DNA from: Planctomycetota bacterium
GTDB lineage: Bacteria > Planctomycetota > Planctomycetia > Planctomycetales > Planctomycetaceae
Assembly: GCA_018242565.1 (NCBI GenBank)
Contig: JAFEBR010000982.1
Coordinates: 1 to 54,506 of the forward strand
Direction of reading: 5' to 3'
Length of the DNA stretch: 54,506 nucleotides
The notes under the pieces are model-generated. The model saw only the letters and a list, made by a program, of their open reading frames with translations. It was not told the DNA's origin and did not search any database. Position 1 is the stretch's first letter. Each line of letters opens with the position of its first letter. The position numbers and the translations under genes were made by a program. Positions 18,287 to 26,882 of this stretch are shown piece by piece.

Positions 18287-19732
18287 TTAATGATGCACAC
18301 CCGCCGTGGCCGCGGGCAGGCGGAAGGTCCGGCGCAAGTTGACGTGCTGCCCCGACACCACATAGTGCCCGTTGCCCGTGGACACGAAAACGGCCGGTTT
18401 CGAGGAGTGGTTCGACGGCGTGTTGTTCGAGGTCGAACTGGTTGAATTGACCAGTGCAGAAGAAACTCGAGCCGCCGCCAGGCCGGGGAACAGGCTGCCA
18501 CTCGACAGCGAGGGCGAATTCGAGGTCGTCGGCCCGTCGTAGGCCTGCACGAAGTACGACTTCGCAGCGGGCACCGTAAACGATGTCGTGCCAACAGCCA
18601 CCGTCCCCAACAGAGATTGCACACCGTTGGTCACGCCGAAAATTCGGAATCCTTGAGTCAATGGCGAATTGTTGGTCCAGGTCAGGGTTGCCGTCGTTCC
18701 CGTGGATCCCGACAGGCGCAGATTCGAGGGAGCCTTCAACGTGTGTGTGACCACTCCCGGGTTGATCAATTCGTTATTCTTGTTCTCGACCAACTGCAAC
18801 ACAAACCCCTGGTTGATCGTCAGGAAGCCGGCCGACAGATCGGCGACTTCCCCATTGTTGGTCAGGTCGTACCAGCCGAGATAACTTAAGTCACCGGTGT
18901 CGATTGCGAGTTGCACATCCGGGTCGGTGATGGCTTCGGCCAGTTCGTGCGACGCAGTCGTCGTCAGCGAATTCAAAGCCGTTGCAATCACCTGGGTTGT
19001 GCCACCGTACAGCGAATTGGGAAAGCCCGGAAACGGCATGACGGCATAACGGATGTTGACCGAAGCGCCTTCCGAAGTCGTCCCCATGAAGGAACTATGG
19101 AATCCGTAATAGTCGACGACGCTGTTGGCCCCATCCGCCGACGTGACAATGACTCCTGGTTCGACGTACACCATGTAGAGACTGTTCGCATTGGGTTGCT
19201 GGACGGTGCCAGCATTGATCATGGTCTGCAGCAGCCCCTGAACCGAGTTCGAGAAACCGGTTTGGGTGGTCGAGTCGGCCAAGCCACCCGTAAACGAGGA
19301 CGTGTCAACCAGATAGTAACCGTTGATGTAGCCGGTTGTCGGATACGACTTATCGAGCGTAAAATTCCCGACCACCGAAGAAGTGGTTGTACCTCGGTAC
19401 ACATTGTAACCCGCAGCCGTCAGACCATCGATTTCAATGCCTCCGACCATTTTGGTCAGGAAGGTATCGAGCTTCGCTTCGAGTTTTTGCAAAGCGACAT
19501 TGCTGCTCCAATCGCTGCCCAGGTAGACGTTTTGGGCTTCCACATTGGTGATCAGATTTCCGCCGTGGTAGGTGAAGGCCAACAGGGCCCGGCTTTCCAA
19601 TGCCTCGACATCGGCAGCCATGACGGGCGACATGAACCGCTCCCGCGGGGCACCACGACCAGTTTTCCGGGAACCCCAGACTGAAAACACTCCTGCCCCT
19701 AAACGACGCCAGAATTGAGACGAGGTCAACAT
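18287..19732 (-). CDS. Exported EXORDIUM-like protein with LEPR-XLL signal and fibronectin III domain
   Basis: The 481-residue protein has VEALESRALLA at residues 42-52, the LEPR-XLL-type N-terminal signal typical of planctomycete secreted proteins. Residues about 53-325 resemble the plant phosphate-induced/EXORDIUM family: TYHGG at the start, YGFHSSF, NIRYAVMPFPG, SHELAEAITDP (261-271), GEVADLS and a final VLQLVENKNN. The HELAE segment recalls a metal site but lacks the second His of HExxH. A fibronectin type III domain follows (about 334-420), then a Ser/Thr/Asn-rich tail. Function is unknown; in plants the family acts in the cell wall. The ATG at 19732 has AGGTG upstream. Confidence 0.72.
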   Translation of the reverse strand: MLTSSQFWRRLGAGVFSVWGSRKTGRGAPRERFMSPVMAADVEALESRALLAFTYHGGNLITNVEAQNVYLGSDWSSNVALQKLEAKLDTFLTKMVGGIEIDGLTAAGYNVYRGTTTSSVVGNFTLDKSYPTTGYINGYYLVDTSSFTGGLADSTTQTGFSNSVQGLLQTMINAGTVQQPNANSLYMVYVEPGVIVTSADGANSVVDYYGFHSSFMGTTSEGASVNIRYAVMPFPGFPNSLYGGTTQVIATALNSLTTTASHELAEAITDPDVQLAIDTGDLSYLGWYDLTNNGEVADLSAGFLTINQGFVLQLVENKNNELINPGVVTHTLKAPSNLRLSGSTGTTATLTWTNNSPLTQGFRIFGVTNGVQSLLGTVAVGTTSFTVPAAKSYFVQAYDGPTTSNSPSLSSGSLFPGLAAARVSSALVNSTSSTSNNTPSNHSSKPAVFVSTGNGHYVVSGQHVNLRRTFRLPAATAGVHH

Positions 19733-20157
19733 TGGGATTGGCACCTGCAAGCGTAACAAATGACGGCGGAACGGAACCTGGGGAATCCCAGGAAAAGAAC
19801 GTATGTTAAAGAAGATAAGCAAGATTCCGCCGCAGTCAAACTAAAACTGTGCTGACTGGGCGGGATTTTGCGGTTCATCGACAGCCCAGCCGTTCCGGTC
19901 GTACCTGCCCATAGCCGCTGCCATTTTGGCGGAAGCCAGGTCCCCGCGGCCCTGCCAATGACGGATCTGGCAGCGAACGGCAAACCTTGGCAATCCACAA
20001 GTCATTGCCATTCAGAAGTTTGCAACTTCACCGCCACATGGCACGACGTTCGCATAGGGTGGGGCCCCAACAAGGTCTCTCAACATTGTGCGGACAGGTT
20101 CTGTCTGCCAACACGTACGTCTTATCGCAACACCGGAGTATTTGAGGAGCTCATTCG
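19733..20157. other. Divergent promoter region (425 bp)
   Basis: This lies between the EXORDIUM-like gene and groES. I find no coding frame, no CIRCE element (TTAGCACTC-N9-GAGTGCTAA) and no convincing heat-shock sigma promoter. Confidence 0.4.
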
Positions 20158-20472
20158 ATGGCGAAGAAGGGTAGCAGCAGTAGCGCAACCAAGATCATTC
20201 CCTTGTACGATCGCGTGGTTTTGAAGCGTGACGATGCGGAATCAAAAACGGCCGGGGGAATCGTGCTCCCCGACACAGCCAAAGACAAGCCGCAAAAGGG
20301 GACCGTCATTTCGGTGGGCGATGGCCACGTCTCCCGCGAAGGCAAGCGCAACCCGCTGACTTTGAAAGCCGGCGACCGGGTCATTTTCAGTTCGTACGCC
20401 GGAGACGAGATCTCGGTCGGTGAAGAAACCTACCTGTTGCTCCGCGAAAGCGACGTTCTGGCCGTCTTCTAA
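20158..20472 (+). CDS. groES: Co-chaperonin GroES
   Basis: The 104-residue GroES has IIPLYDRVVLKRDDAESKTA near the N-terminus, the mobile-loop segment TAGGIVLPD, GTVISVGDG, the roof-loop region and a final LLLRESDVLAVF. It caps the GroEL ring during ATP-dependent folding in the cytoplasm. A Ser-rich N-terminal extension of about 10 residues precedes the conserved start. GAGGAG lies 8 bases before the ATG. groEL follows after 99 bases, in the usual groES-groEL order. Confidence 0.97.
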   Translation: MAKKGSSSSATKIIPLYDRVVLKRDDAESKTAGGIVLPDTAKDKPQKGTVISVGDGHVSREGKRNPLTLKAGDRVIFSSYAGDEISVGEETYLLLRESDVLAVF

Positions 20473-20571
20473 TCCGGCAGGTCGGCCCCGGCGCAGCTCG
20501 TCCCGTACGCCCGGCCCGCTCGGAAATCTCGTTCATTAATCCACACCATAGAATTCAGGAGAGAGTTTCCC

Positions 20572-22185
20572 ATGGCAAAAATGATCGCCTTTGATCAGGA
20601 AGCGCAAGACAAGATTCGCGCCGGCGTGAGCAAGCTGGCCAAAGCCGTCCGCGTGACCCTCGGGCCCCGTGGCCGTAACGTCATTCTGCAGAAGAGCTTC
20701 GGTTCGCCCACCGTCACCAAGGACGGCGTGACCGTGGCCCGCGAAATCGAATTGGCTGACAAATTCGAAGACATGGGCGCCCGCATGGTCAAGGAAGTTG
20801 CCAGCAAGACGTCTGACGTCGCCGGCGACGGCACCACCACCGCCACCATCATGGCGGAAGCCATCTACATCGAAGGTCTCCGCGCGGTCACGTCCGGCGT
20901 CAATCCGGTCGAAATGAAGCGTGGCATGGACAAAGCCGTCGAAGACATCGTCGAAAAGCTCCGCGGCATGTCGATCGAATGTCGTAACAAGAAGTCGATC
21001 GCCCAGGTCGCCACCGTGGCCGCCAACGGCGATGAACAAATCGGCAGCATCCTGTCCGACGCGATGGAACAAGTCGGTAAAGACGGCGTCATCACCGTCG
21101 AAGAAGGCAAGAGCCTGACCACCGACAAGGAAATCGTGGAAGGGATGCAGTTCGACCGTGGCTACCTGTCGCCGTACTTCGTCACCGATCCACAGACCAT
21201 GGAAGCGGTGCTCGAAGACGCCTACGTCCTGATCCACGAGAAGAAGATCTCCAACATCAAGGATCTGGTCCCCGTTCTCGAAAAGGTCGTGAACGCTGGC
21301 AAGCCCCTGCTGATCGTCGCCGAAGAAGTTGAAGGCGAAGCCCTGGCGACGCTGGTCATCAACAAGCTGCGTGGCACCTTCAAGTGCGTGGCCGTCAAGG
21401 CTCCGGGATACGGCGATCGTCGCAAGGCGATGCTGCAGGACCTGGCGATCATGGTCGGTGGCCAGGCGATCTTCGAAGACCTGGGCATCCAGCTCGAAAA
21501 CGTCCAGTTGTCGGAACTCGGTCGCGCCAAGCAGATCAAGATCGACAAGGACAACACGACGATCATCGAAGGTGCCGGCAAAACCGCCGACATCAAGGCC
21601 CGTATCGACCAGATCCGCAAGGAACGCGAAAACTCGACGAGCGATTACGACAAGGAAAAGCTCGACGAACGCATTGCCAAGCTGTCGGGTGGCGTCGCCA
21701 AGATCAACGTGGGTGCCGCAACCGAAAGCGAAATGAAGGAAAAGAAGGCCCGCGTCGAAGACGCGCTGCACGCCACCCGTGCCGCGGTCGCCGAAGGGAT
21801 TCTGCCCGGCGGTGGCGTGGCCCTCTTGCGAGCCTCGTCGTCGTGCAAGCCCAAGGATCTGTCGGATGACTGTGTCACCGGCTACAACATCATCCTCCGC
21901 GCCTGCCGCGCTCCGCTGACCCAGATCGCCAACAATGCCGGCGTCGACGGCGGCGTGATCTGCGAAAAGGTTTCGGAAGGCTCGGGTAACTTCGGTTACA
22001 ACGCTGCCACCGGCAAGTTCGAAGACATGGTGAAGTCGGGAATCATCGACCCGACCAAGGTCACCCGCAGTGCGTTGCAGAACGCGGCCAGCGTGGCCAC
22101 CCTGCTGCTCACCAGCGAAGCCCTGATCGCCGAACTGCCTAAGGAAGACAAGAAGAAGGGTGGCGGCGACCACGACATGTACTAA
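20572..22185 (+). CDS. groEL: Chaperonin GroEL
   Basis: The 537-residue Hsp60 has [10 protein letters not shown] and the ATP-binding [11 protein letters not shown] near residues 80-90, with [18 protein letters not shown] before it. The apical domain contains [17 protein letters not shown], and GGGVALLR lies near 410. It forms the folding chamber with GroES. The C-terminus ends in GGGDHDMY rather than the flexible GGM repeats of the Escherichia coli protein, so the in-cavity tail is short; this is common among extra GroEL copies in bacteria with several. GGAGAG precedes the ATG. A strong terminator follows. Confidence 0.97.
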   Translation: MAKMIAFDQEAQDKIRAGVSKLAKAVRVTLGPRGRNVILQKSFGSPTVTKDGVTVAREIELADKFEDMGARMVKEVASKTSDVAGDGTTTATIMAEAIYIEGLRAVTSGVNPVEMKRGMDKAVEDIVEKLRGMSIECRNKKSIAQVATVAANGDEQIGSILSDAMEQVGKDGVITVEEGKSLTTDKEIVEGMQFDRGYLSPYFVTDPQTMEAVLEDAYVLIHEKKISNIKDLVPVLEKVVNAGKPLLIVAEEVEGEALATLVINKLRGTFKCVAVKAPGYGDRRKAMLQDLAIMVGGQAIFEDLGIQLENVQLSELGRAKQIKIDKDNTTIIEGAGKTADIKARIDQIRKERENSTSDYDKEKLDERIAKLSGGVAKINVGAATESEMKEKKARVEDALHATRAAVAEGILPGGGVALLRASSSCKPKDLSDDCVTGYNIILRACRAPLTQIANNAGVDGGVICEKVSEGSGNFGYNAATGKFEDMVKSGIIDPTKVTRSALQNAASVATLLLTSEALIAELPKEDKKKGGGDHDMY

Positions 22186-22229
22186 CATGTCCGGCCGCTG
22201 GCCGAGGCTCTGATTCTCACGTGTTTTGC

Positions 22230-22265
22230 AAACCCCGATGCCTCCCTGGCATCGGGGTTTGTTCG
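22230..22265 (+). terminator. Intrinsic terminator after groEL
   Basis: A 13-bp stem (22230-22242 with 22248-22260) and a TCCCT loop are followed by a T-containing stretch. Confidence 0.88.
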
Positions 22266-22531
22266 TTTTCGTTCCCGCCGGCCACGCCCCGAAACGTGCC
22301 AGCCATACAGAAAATCCGCCCGAGCGAACGCCAGCCGATCAAACTGCGTTCGCTCGCGGTGTTTTCGCCTCACACGCGACCCGGCTTGTACCAGAAGCAG
22401 GCCTCGGCACCGGCTCCACCGGTCGGCCAGCAAGGCCCGGCCAACTTGCGCATCTGCGAGAAACAGGGAAACTGTCCCCCACAATTTGCGGGATTGGTTC
22501 CGTGGAACTTTGAAAAAATGACAAATTCGCC

Positions 22532-22560
22532 TTGACGACTTTCGGCGGGCCTGATAGCAA
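22532..22560 (+). promoter_or_regulatory. Promoter-like boxes before the putative small RNA
   Basis: TTGACG (22532-22537) is followed after 17 bases by TAGCAA (22555-22560), which predicts initiation near 22567. The -35 is close to consensus and the -10 is weak. Confidence 0.4.
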
Positions 22561-22566
22561 TAAGTT

Positions 22567-22658
22567 CAACACTGGAAACACTCGTGACGGGTGCTTCCGA
22601 ATGCAGGCTATGAAAGCCCTCAGTTTGTGCGATCGCATGAATTGGAGGGCTTTTTTTC
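22567..22658 (+). ncRNA. Putative structured small RNA between groEL and csrA
   Basis: The stretch lies after the groEL terminator and has no coding frame of its own. It starts just downstream of promoter-like boxes. It contains a hairpin at 22574-22598: GGAA and TTCC outside one A-C mismatch, then CACTCG with CGGGTG around a TGA loop. It ends in an intrinsic terminator. Two GGA trinucleotides are present (22574 and 22644), one in a stem base, which is few for a CsrA-titrating RNA. It could instead be a leader or attenuator for csrA, whose start lies 165 bases further on. Existence as a discrete RNA is inferred. Confidence 0.4.
22613..22658 (+). terminator. Intrinsic terminator of the putative small RNA
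   Basis: AAAGCCCTC (22613-22621) pairs with GAGGGCTTT (22645-22653), followed by more T residues. The 23-base loop contains its own palindrome TGCGATCGCA. Confidence 0.75.
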
Positions 22659-22822
22659 GGCCTGCAGCTCGCGACGAGCAGCGGTAAACGGCCCGGCAGA
22701 GGCCGCACTGCCCTGGAGTGGATGACTCTGGAGTAGTCACCTGTTTTTACCTGGTGAATCGGCAATCGACCCAGAAATGTGCCGCTTCACACCCGTCTCT
22801 ATCGAGCAAAGGAATGCGTATC

Positions 22823-23041
22823 ATGTTGGTTCTGTCCCGCAAAGTGAATGAAGAAATCGTCATTGGCAACAACATCCGCGTGTCGGTTGTCCGGATTTCG
22901 GGTAATCGCATTCGGCTGGGAATCTCGGCTCCCGACAACGTCTCGATCCGACGGGCGGAAGTCGCTTTTGAAACCCATGAGTTGCCCTGTGATTTGCACC
23001 ACGAAGAACTCGCCGAGATTGCAGAATTTGTACTCAGCTGA
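22823..23041 (+). CDS. csrA: Carbon storage regulator CsrA
   Basis: The 72-residue RNA-binding protein begins MLVLSRKVNEEIVIG and carries NIRVSVVRISGNRIRLGISAP and the conserved IRRAEV, all CsrA/RsmA hallmarks. It binds GGA motifs in mRNA leaders to control translation and stability. The ATG at 22823 is chosen because it gives the canonical MLVLSRK N-terminus and has AAAGGA 9 bases upstream; that GGA is itself a possible autoregulatory site. The in-frame ATG at 22814 would overlap the ribosome binding site. A terminator separates it from the signalling operon. The length is slightly longer than E. coli CsrA (61 residues). Confidence 0.95.
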   Translation: MLVLSRKVNEEIVIGNNIRVSVVRISGNRIRLGISAPDNVSIRRAEVAFETHELPCDLHHEELAEIAEFVLS

Positions 23042-23101
23042 GGTCCCGCGCGATACTCCGCAATCAGATTCCCGATCGAAACCGAGTGACGTTTTTCGCC
23101 A

Positions 23102-23133
23102 GCCGGGTGAGCCGTGCTCACCCGGCCTTTTTT
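23102..23133 (+). terminator. Intrinsic terminator between csrA and the globin kinase operon
   Basis: A perfect 11-bp stem (23102-23112 with 23116-23126) and a CGT loop are followed by C and six T residues. It ends only about 17 bases before the start codon of the next gene. Confidence 0.93.
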
Positions 23134-23149
23134 GTGACAAGTTGGCTGA

Positions 23150-24328
23150 ATGAACGAAACTCAGCAGTATCAGCGCTACCAGGAATTGCAGCAGTGGGTC
23201 GGCTGGACCGATGAAGACGGTCTGCGTGTGGCCGAGGCGGGACAGCTCGTGCGTCCCGCGCTCCCCGCCTTGATCGACGATTTCTATGATGAAATTGCCC
23301 GCCACCCTGACGCGCGGCAGGTGATCACCGGGGGCCAGCCTCAGATCGAACGCCTGAAAGCGACACTGCACACGTGGGTGACCGAGCTGTTTTCAGGTGT
23401 TTACGACGAAGACTACGTCGCCAAACGCTGGCGCGTCGGACACCGGCATGTCGAAATCGGCCTGAATCAGGTGTACGCCAATGCCGCGCTGGGCCGCCTC
23501 CGCCGCGGACTCGAAGCCGTGCTCGCCACGCAATTGAGCCACGATGCGGCGCGCCTGAATGCCTTGCGGCAGTCATTGATGACGCTGCTCGACCTCGACC
23601 TGGCCATCATCGGCGATGCCTATCAGTCGGAATTCACCGCCAAGCAGCAGCGCATGGAGCGTCTCGCCACCATCGGCCAGGTCGCCGGCGGCGTGGCGCA
23701 CGAACTGCGGAATCCCCTGAACGTCGTCAAGACCTCGGTGTATTACCTGCAGCACATTAAGCCGGCCAATCCGGAAAAAACCCGTGACCACCTGGAACGA
23801 ATCAGCCGACAGGTGGAAGTCGCCGACAACGTCATCTCGGCTTTGTCAGATTTCGCCAAACTGCCGATGCCGAACAAGCGCCCCACACAACTGGCTGCCT
23901 GCATCGACCAGGTCCTGAGCGCCGAGACCTTTCCCGAGAATGTCGAAGTCACAGTCTCGTGCCCGGCCAATCTGCCACTTGTGCTGGTGGATGACAAACA
24001 GTTGCGGATTGCGGTATCCAACCTGGTTCGCAACGCGCGTGAAGCCATGCCCGATGGCGGCCAACTGACGATCGAATGCCGTCAGTCGGATGGTTACGTG
24101 GAGATTTCGGTCTCGGATACCGGCGTGGGCATCGCCCCCGAGCACATTACCAAGATTCTGCAGCCATTCTTTTCCACCAAGGCGCGGGGCATCGGCCTGG
24201 GACTTGCATTGACCCGCGCGATCCTCGATAAAAACAGTGGCACGCTCAAGGTCGACAGTGAACTGGGCCGAGGCAGCACGTTTGTGGTGCGGTTGCTGCC
24301 GGCCCCGCCGGGTGCACTGGACACGTAG
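23150..24328 (+). CDS. Globin-coupled sensor histidine kinase
   Basis: The 392-residue soluble kinase has an N-terminal protoglobin sensor (about 15-155). RWRVGHRHVEIGLNQVYANA carries the presumed proximal haem His at about residue 100. The dimerisation helix has the phosphoacceptor His184 in GGVAHELRNPLNV. The ATPase domain contains NLVRNAREA, DTGVGIAPEH, FFSTKARGIGLGLALT and GRGSTFVV. There is no membrane segment, so it should sense diatomic gas (O2, NO or CO) through haem in the cytoplasm. It is the first gene of a four-gene operon; the next starts 13 bases downstream. No clear Shine-Dalgarno precedes the ATG, which lies right behind a terminator. Confidence 0.9.
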   Translation: MNETQQYQRYQELQQWVGWTDEDGLRVAEAGQLVRPALPALIDDFYDEIARHPDARQVITGGQPQIERLKATLHTWVTELFSGVYDEDYVAKRWRVGHRHVEIGLNQVYANAALGRLRRGLEAVLATQLSHDAARLNALRQSLMTLLDLDLAIIGDAYQSEFTAKQQRMERLATIGQVAGGVAHELRNPLNVVKTSVYYLQHIKPANPEKTRDHLERISRQVEVADNVISALSDFAKLPMPNKRPTQLAACIDQVLSAETFPENVEVTVSCPANLPLVLVDDKQLRIAVSNLVRNAREAMPDGGQLTIECRQSDGYVEISVSDTGVGIAPEHITKILQPFFSTKARGIGLGLALTRAILDKNSGTLKVDSELGRGSTFVVRLLPAPPGALDT

Positions 24329-24341
24329 CGTGAGGGAGTGT

Positions 24342-25121
24342 ATGGCAACGTCGAATCCTGAGATTCTCGTGGTCGACGACGACCTCGATACCTGCGAAAA
24401 TCTGCGCGACATTCTCTGCGATCTGGGCTACACCGTGCAGACAGCCCAGAGCGGGCCCGAGGCACTGGAACTGGTACGACAGACCAGTTTTGATCTGGCC
24501 TTGCTCGATTTCCGGATGCCGGGGATGGACGGCCTGGTGCTGTACCGCGAAATCAAACGCCTCAGCCCTTCGACTGTGGCCATCATCATGAGTGCGTTTC
24601 TGACGGCCGATACGATCGACGAGGCCCATGGCGCCGGGACCTGGAAAGTCTTGTCGAAACCGATTGACCTGGGGGTGGTGCTGCCACTGCTGGAAGAGGC
24701 CCTGTCCTGGCCGACGATCCTGCTGGTCGATGACGACCGGGATCTGTGCGCCAATCTCTGGGACGTGCTGCATGACCGGGGCTATCGCTGCAGCCTGGCC
24801 CACTCAGTACCAGCCAGCACACGTCTGATTCAAGAACGGCAGTTCGACGTGGTGCTGCTCGATCTGAAACTCCCCGAAGGGTCGGCTCAAGACGTCTTGC
24901 GCGCCCTGCACGGGGCCTATCCCGAAGCGAAAGTCGTGTTGATGACCGGCTTCCGGTCCGAGTTACAAACGTTGATTTCCGATGCACTCGCCGGCAGTGC
25001 TGACGCGGTCTGTTACAAACCGTTCGATGTCGACCACCTGCTGGGAACCATCACACAACTCATCAGCAGTTCCCGCGAACCGGAACCAGCGTCCCAGCCA
25101 GACCCCGCACCGGAATCATGA
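24342..25121 (+). CDS. Double-receiver response regulator without output domain
   Basis: The 259-residue protein has two receiver domains in tandem. The first (about 6-122) has acidic VVDDD, phospho-acceptor Asp56 in LLDFRMPG and Lys in LSKPID. The second (about 125-245) has LLVDDDRD, Asp174 in LLDLKLPEG and Lys in CYKPFD. There is no DNA-binding or enzymatic domain, so it probably relays or buffers phosphoryl groups between the operon's kinases and the ANTAR protein. The ATG at 24342 follows GAGGGAG; the longer frame overlapping the kinase gene is rejected. It overlaps the next gene by ATGA. Confidence 0.9.
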   Translation: MATSNPEILVVDDDLDTCENLRDILCDLGYTVQTAQSGPEALELVRQTSFDLALLDFRMPGMDGLVLYREIKRLSPSTVAIIMSAFLTADTIDEAHGAGTWKVLSKPIDLGVVLPLLEEALSWPTILLVDDDRDLCANLWDVLHDRGYRCSLAHSVPASTRLIQERQFDVVLLDLKLPEGSAQDVLRALHGAYPEAKVVLMTGFRSELQTLISDALAGSADAVCYKPFDVDHLLGTITQLISSSREPEPASQPDPAPES

Positions 25122-26227
25122 CGGCTTCTATCGCCCAGTCTGTGTTGATCATCGAAGACGATGACGACACGAGCCAGAACCTGGTCGACATCCTGGAACT
25201 CGATGGCTACACCGCCCGCACGGCCTCTTCGTTCGCGGCCGCCGTTGAGCACGCCGACTGGCATGACCTGCTGGCCATCGTTCTCGACCGCCGACTTCCC
25301 GACGGCAGTGCCGATGCGTTTCTGCCGCAGTTGCAAAGCCTGGCCCCGAGTGTCCCGATTATCATCATCACGGGGTCGGCCGACGTCGAGGGGACGATTG
25401 CCGCACTGCGCGCGGGAGCGCAGGATTACCTGATCAAGCCGATTGACCCGGACTTGCTGCGCGCCCGCCTGGCACGGATCGCCGAAAGCCGGCGCGACAA
25501 AGAGGAATTGAAACTCGCCCAGGAACGACTCCTGCAGTCCGAACGTCTGGCGGCGATCGGGCAGATGATGACGGGGCTGGCCCACGAAAGTCGCAACGCG
25601 CTGCAGCGCAGCCAGGCCTGCCTGGAAATGCTGAAACTGGAAGTAGAGGCACAACCGGTGGTTCTCGACCTGATTGCCCGCATTCAAAAGGCGCAGGACC
25701 ACCTGCACCAGTTGTACGAAGAGGTTCGGGACTACGCCGCCCCCATCCGCCTGAAACGCGAACTCCACGACTTGCAGGCAATTCTGCACGACACCTGGGA
25801 TCACATTTCCGCACTGCGAAAGTCGCGCGACGTGCACCTCGAATTCCACGCTTCCGAAGCCCACAGCTACTGCAGCGTCGACCGCTTTGCCATCGAGCAG
25901 GTGTTTCGCAATATCCTTGAGAATTCGCTCAGTGCATGCACTGACCCGGTCCGCATTCGGGCGACGTTCCAAACCACGTCACTGGATGGTGAGCCGGCTT
26001 GCAAGATTTCGTTGGCTGACAATGGACCGGGACTGTCTCCGACCGCCCGCGACAAGATCTTTGAGCCGTTTTTTACGACGAAAACCAAAGGGACCGGATT
26101 GGGCATGGCCATTGTCCGCCGGATCGTCGAAACACATTTGGGTCGGATTACGGTCGGCAGCGCTGGCCCCGGGGCAGAAATACTGATTATACTGCCTGCC
26201 CGGGAGTTACCAGGACAAAGATCATGA
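25118..26227 (+). CDS. Receiver-histidine kinase hybrid
   Basis: The 369-residue protein starts with a receiver domain (about 7-125; VLIIEDDDD, Asp57 in VLDRRLPDG, Lys107 in LIKPID). A short coiled coil then leads into a histidine kinase: His156 in GLAHESRNALQ, a NILENSLSAC N-box, DNGPGLSP, FFTTKTKGTGLGMAIV and a final GAEILIILPA. The receiver in front of the kinase suggests it is controlled by phosphorylation from another kinase, plausibly the globin kinase. There is no transmembrane segment. It is coupled by 4-base ATGA overlaps on both sides. Confidence 0.9.
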   Translation: MTASIAQSVLIIEDDDDTSQNLVDILELDGYTARTASSFAAAVEHADWHDLLAIVLDRRLPDGSADAFLPQLQSLAPSVPIIIITGSADVEGTIAALRAGAQDYLIKPIDPDLLRARLARIAESRRDKEELKLAQERLLQSERLAAIGQMMTGLAHESRNALQRSQACLEMLKLEVEAQPVVLDLIARIQKAQDHLHQLYEEVRDYAAPIRLKRELHDLQAILHDTWDHISALRKSRDVHLEFHASEAHSYCSVDRFAIEQVFRNILENSLSACTDPVRIRATFQTTSLDGEPACKISLADNGPGLSPTARDKIFEPFFTTKTKGTGLGMAIVRRIVETHLGRITVGSAGPGAEILIILPARELPGQRS

Positions 26228-26814
26228 GCCACAACCTTCGAATTGCCGTCGCCGACGACGAACCCGACATGCGGGAATACTTCCAGCGCATTTTGCCGAC
26301 GCTGGGACACAGCGTTGTTTCAGCCGCGAAGACCGGCAAGGAACTCGTCGCGGATTGCTTATCCCACCACCCCGATCTGGTCATCAGTGACGTCAAAATG
26401 CCGGAAATGGATGGCATTGACGCGGCCAGCGAGATTTATCGGCAAAATCCGGTCCCGGTGATTCTGGTCTCGGCGTACCACGATCCGGAACTGATCGCCC
26501 GGGCCGAGGCTGACCACGTCATGGCGTATCTGGTCAAACCCATCAAGAACGCAGACCTGGAGCCCGCGATCAATCTGGCCATGCGGCGGTTCGCCCAGTT
26601 CCAGGATCTGCGCAAAGAAGCCGCCGACCTGCGGCAGGCGCTGGCCGATCGCAAAATCATCGAACGCGCCAAAGGGGTGCTGATGAAGCGTGCGAATCTC
26701 GACGAGCAGGATGCGTTTCGCCGACTCCAGAAGCTCGCCAGCGAAAAGAACCGCAAACTGGTCGATATTGCCTCGATGATCGTGACGGCCGACGAAGCGC
26801 TCGACTTGAAATAA
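26224..26814 (+). CDS. Response regulator with ANTAR RNA-binding domain
   Basis: The 196-residue protein has a receiver domain (about 5-120; VADDEPD, Asp56 in VISDVKMPEMDG, Lys in LVKPI). A coiled-coil linker and an ANTAR domain (about 130-188; LRQALADRKIIERAKGVLMKR and DEQDAFRRLQKLASEKNRKL, residues split by the linker) follow. ANTAR proteins such as NasR, AmiR and EutV dimerise on phosphorylation and bind paired hexaloop hairpins to prevent transcription termination. It is the only output-bearing member of this operon, so the system should act through RNA. It starts in the stop of the hybrid kinase gene (ATGA). Confidence 0.93.
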   Translation: MSHNLRIAVADDEPDMREYFQRILPTLGHSVVSAAKTGKELVADCLSHHPDLVISDVKMPEMDGIDAASEIYRQNPVPVILVSAYHDPELIARAEADHVMAYLVKPIKNADLEPAINLAMRRFAQFQDLRKEAADLRQALADRKIIERAKGVLMKRANLDEQDAFRRLQKLASEKNRKLVDIASMIVTADEALDLK

Positions 26815-26882
26815 CCTGACCGCCGAGGTCCGATTGTGCACCCGGGGGCAGGCCGAATCGCTGGCCAACACGCGAGCAGAAC

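Noticed and set aside
19733-20157. CIRCE or heat-shock sigma promoter upstream of groES
   Set aside because: I looked for TTAGCACTC/GAGTGCTAA and for CTTGAA-type boxes and found no acceptable match.
20536-22188. 550-codon open frame opposite groEL
   Set aside because: groEL is certain on the plus strand; the antisense translation has no known motif and mirrors the codon bias of the real gene.
23041-23101. ANTAR-target hexaloop hairpins before the terminator
   Set aside because: Candidate AxxGxx loops such as ATCGAA lack flanking complementary stems.
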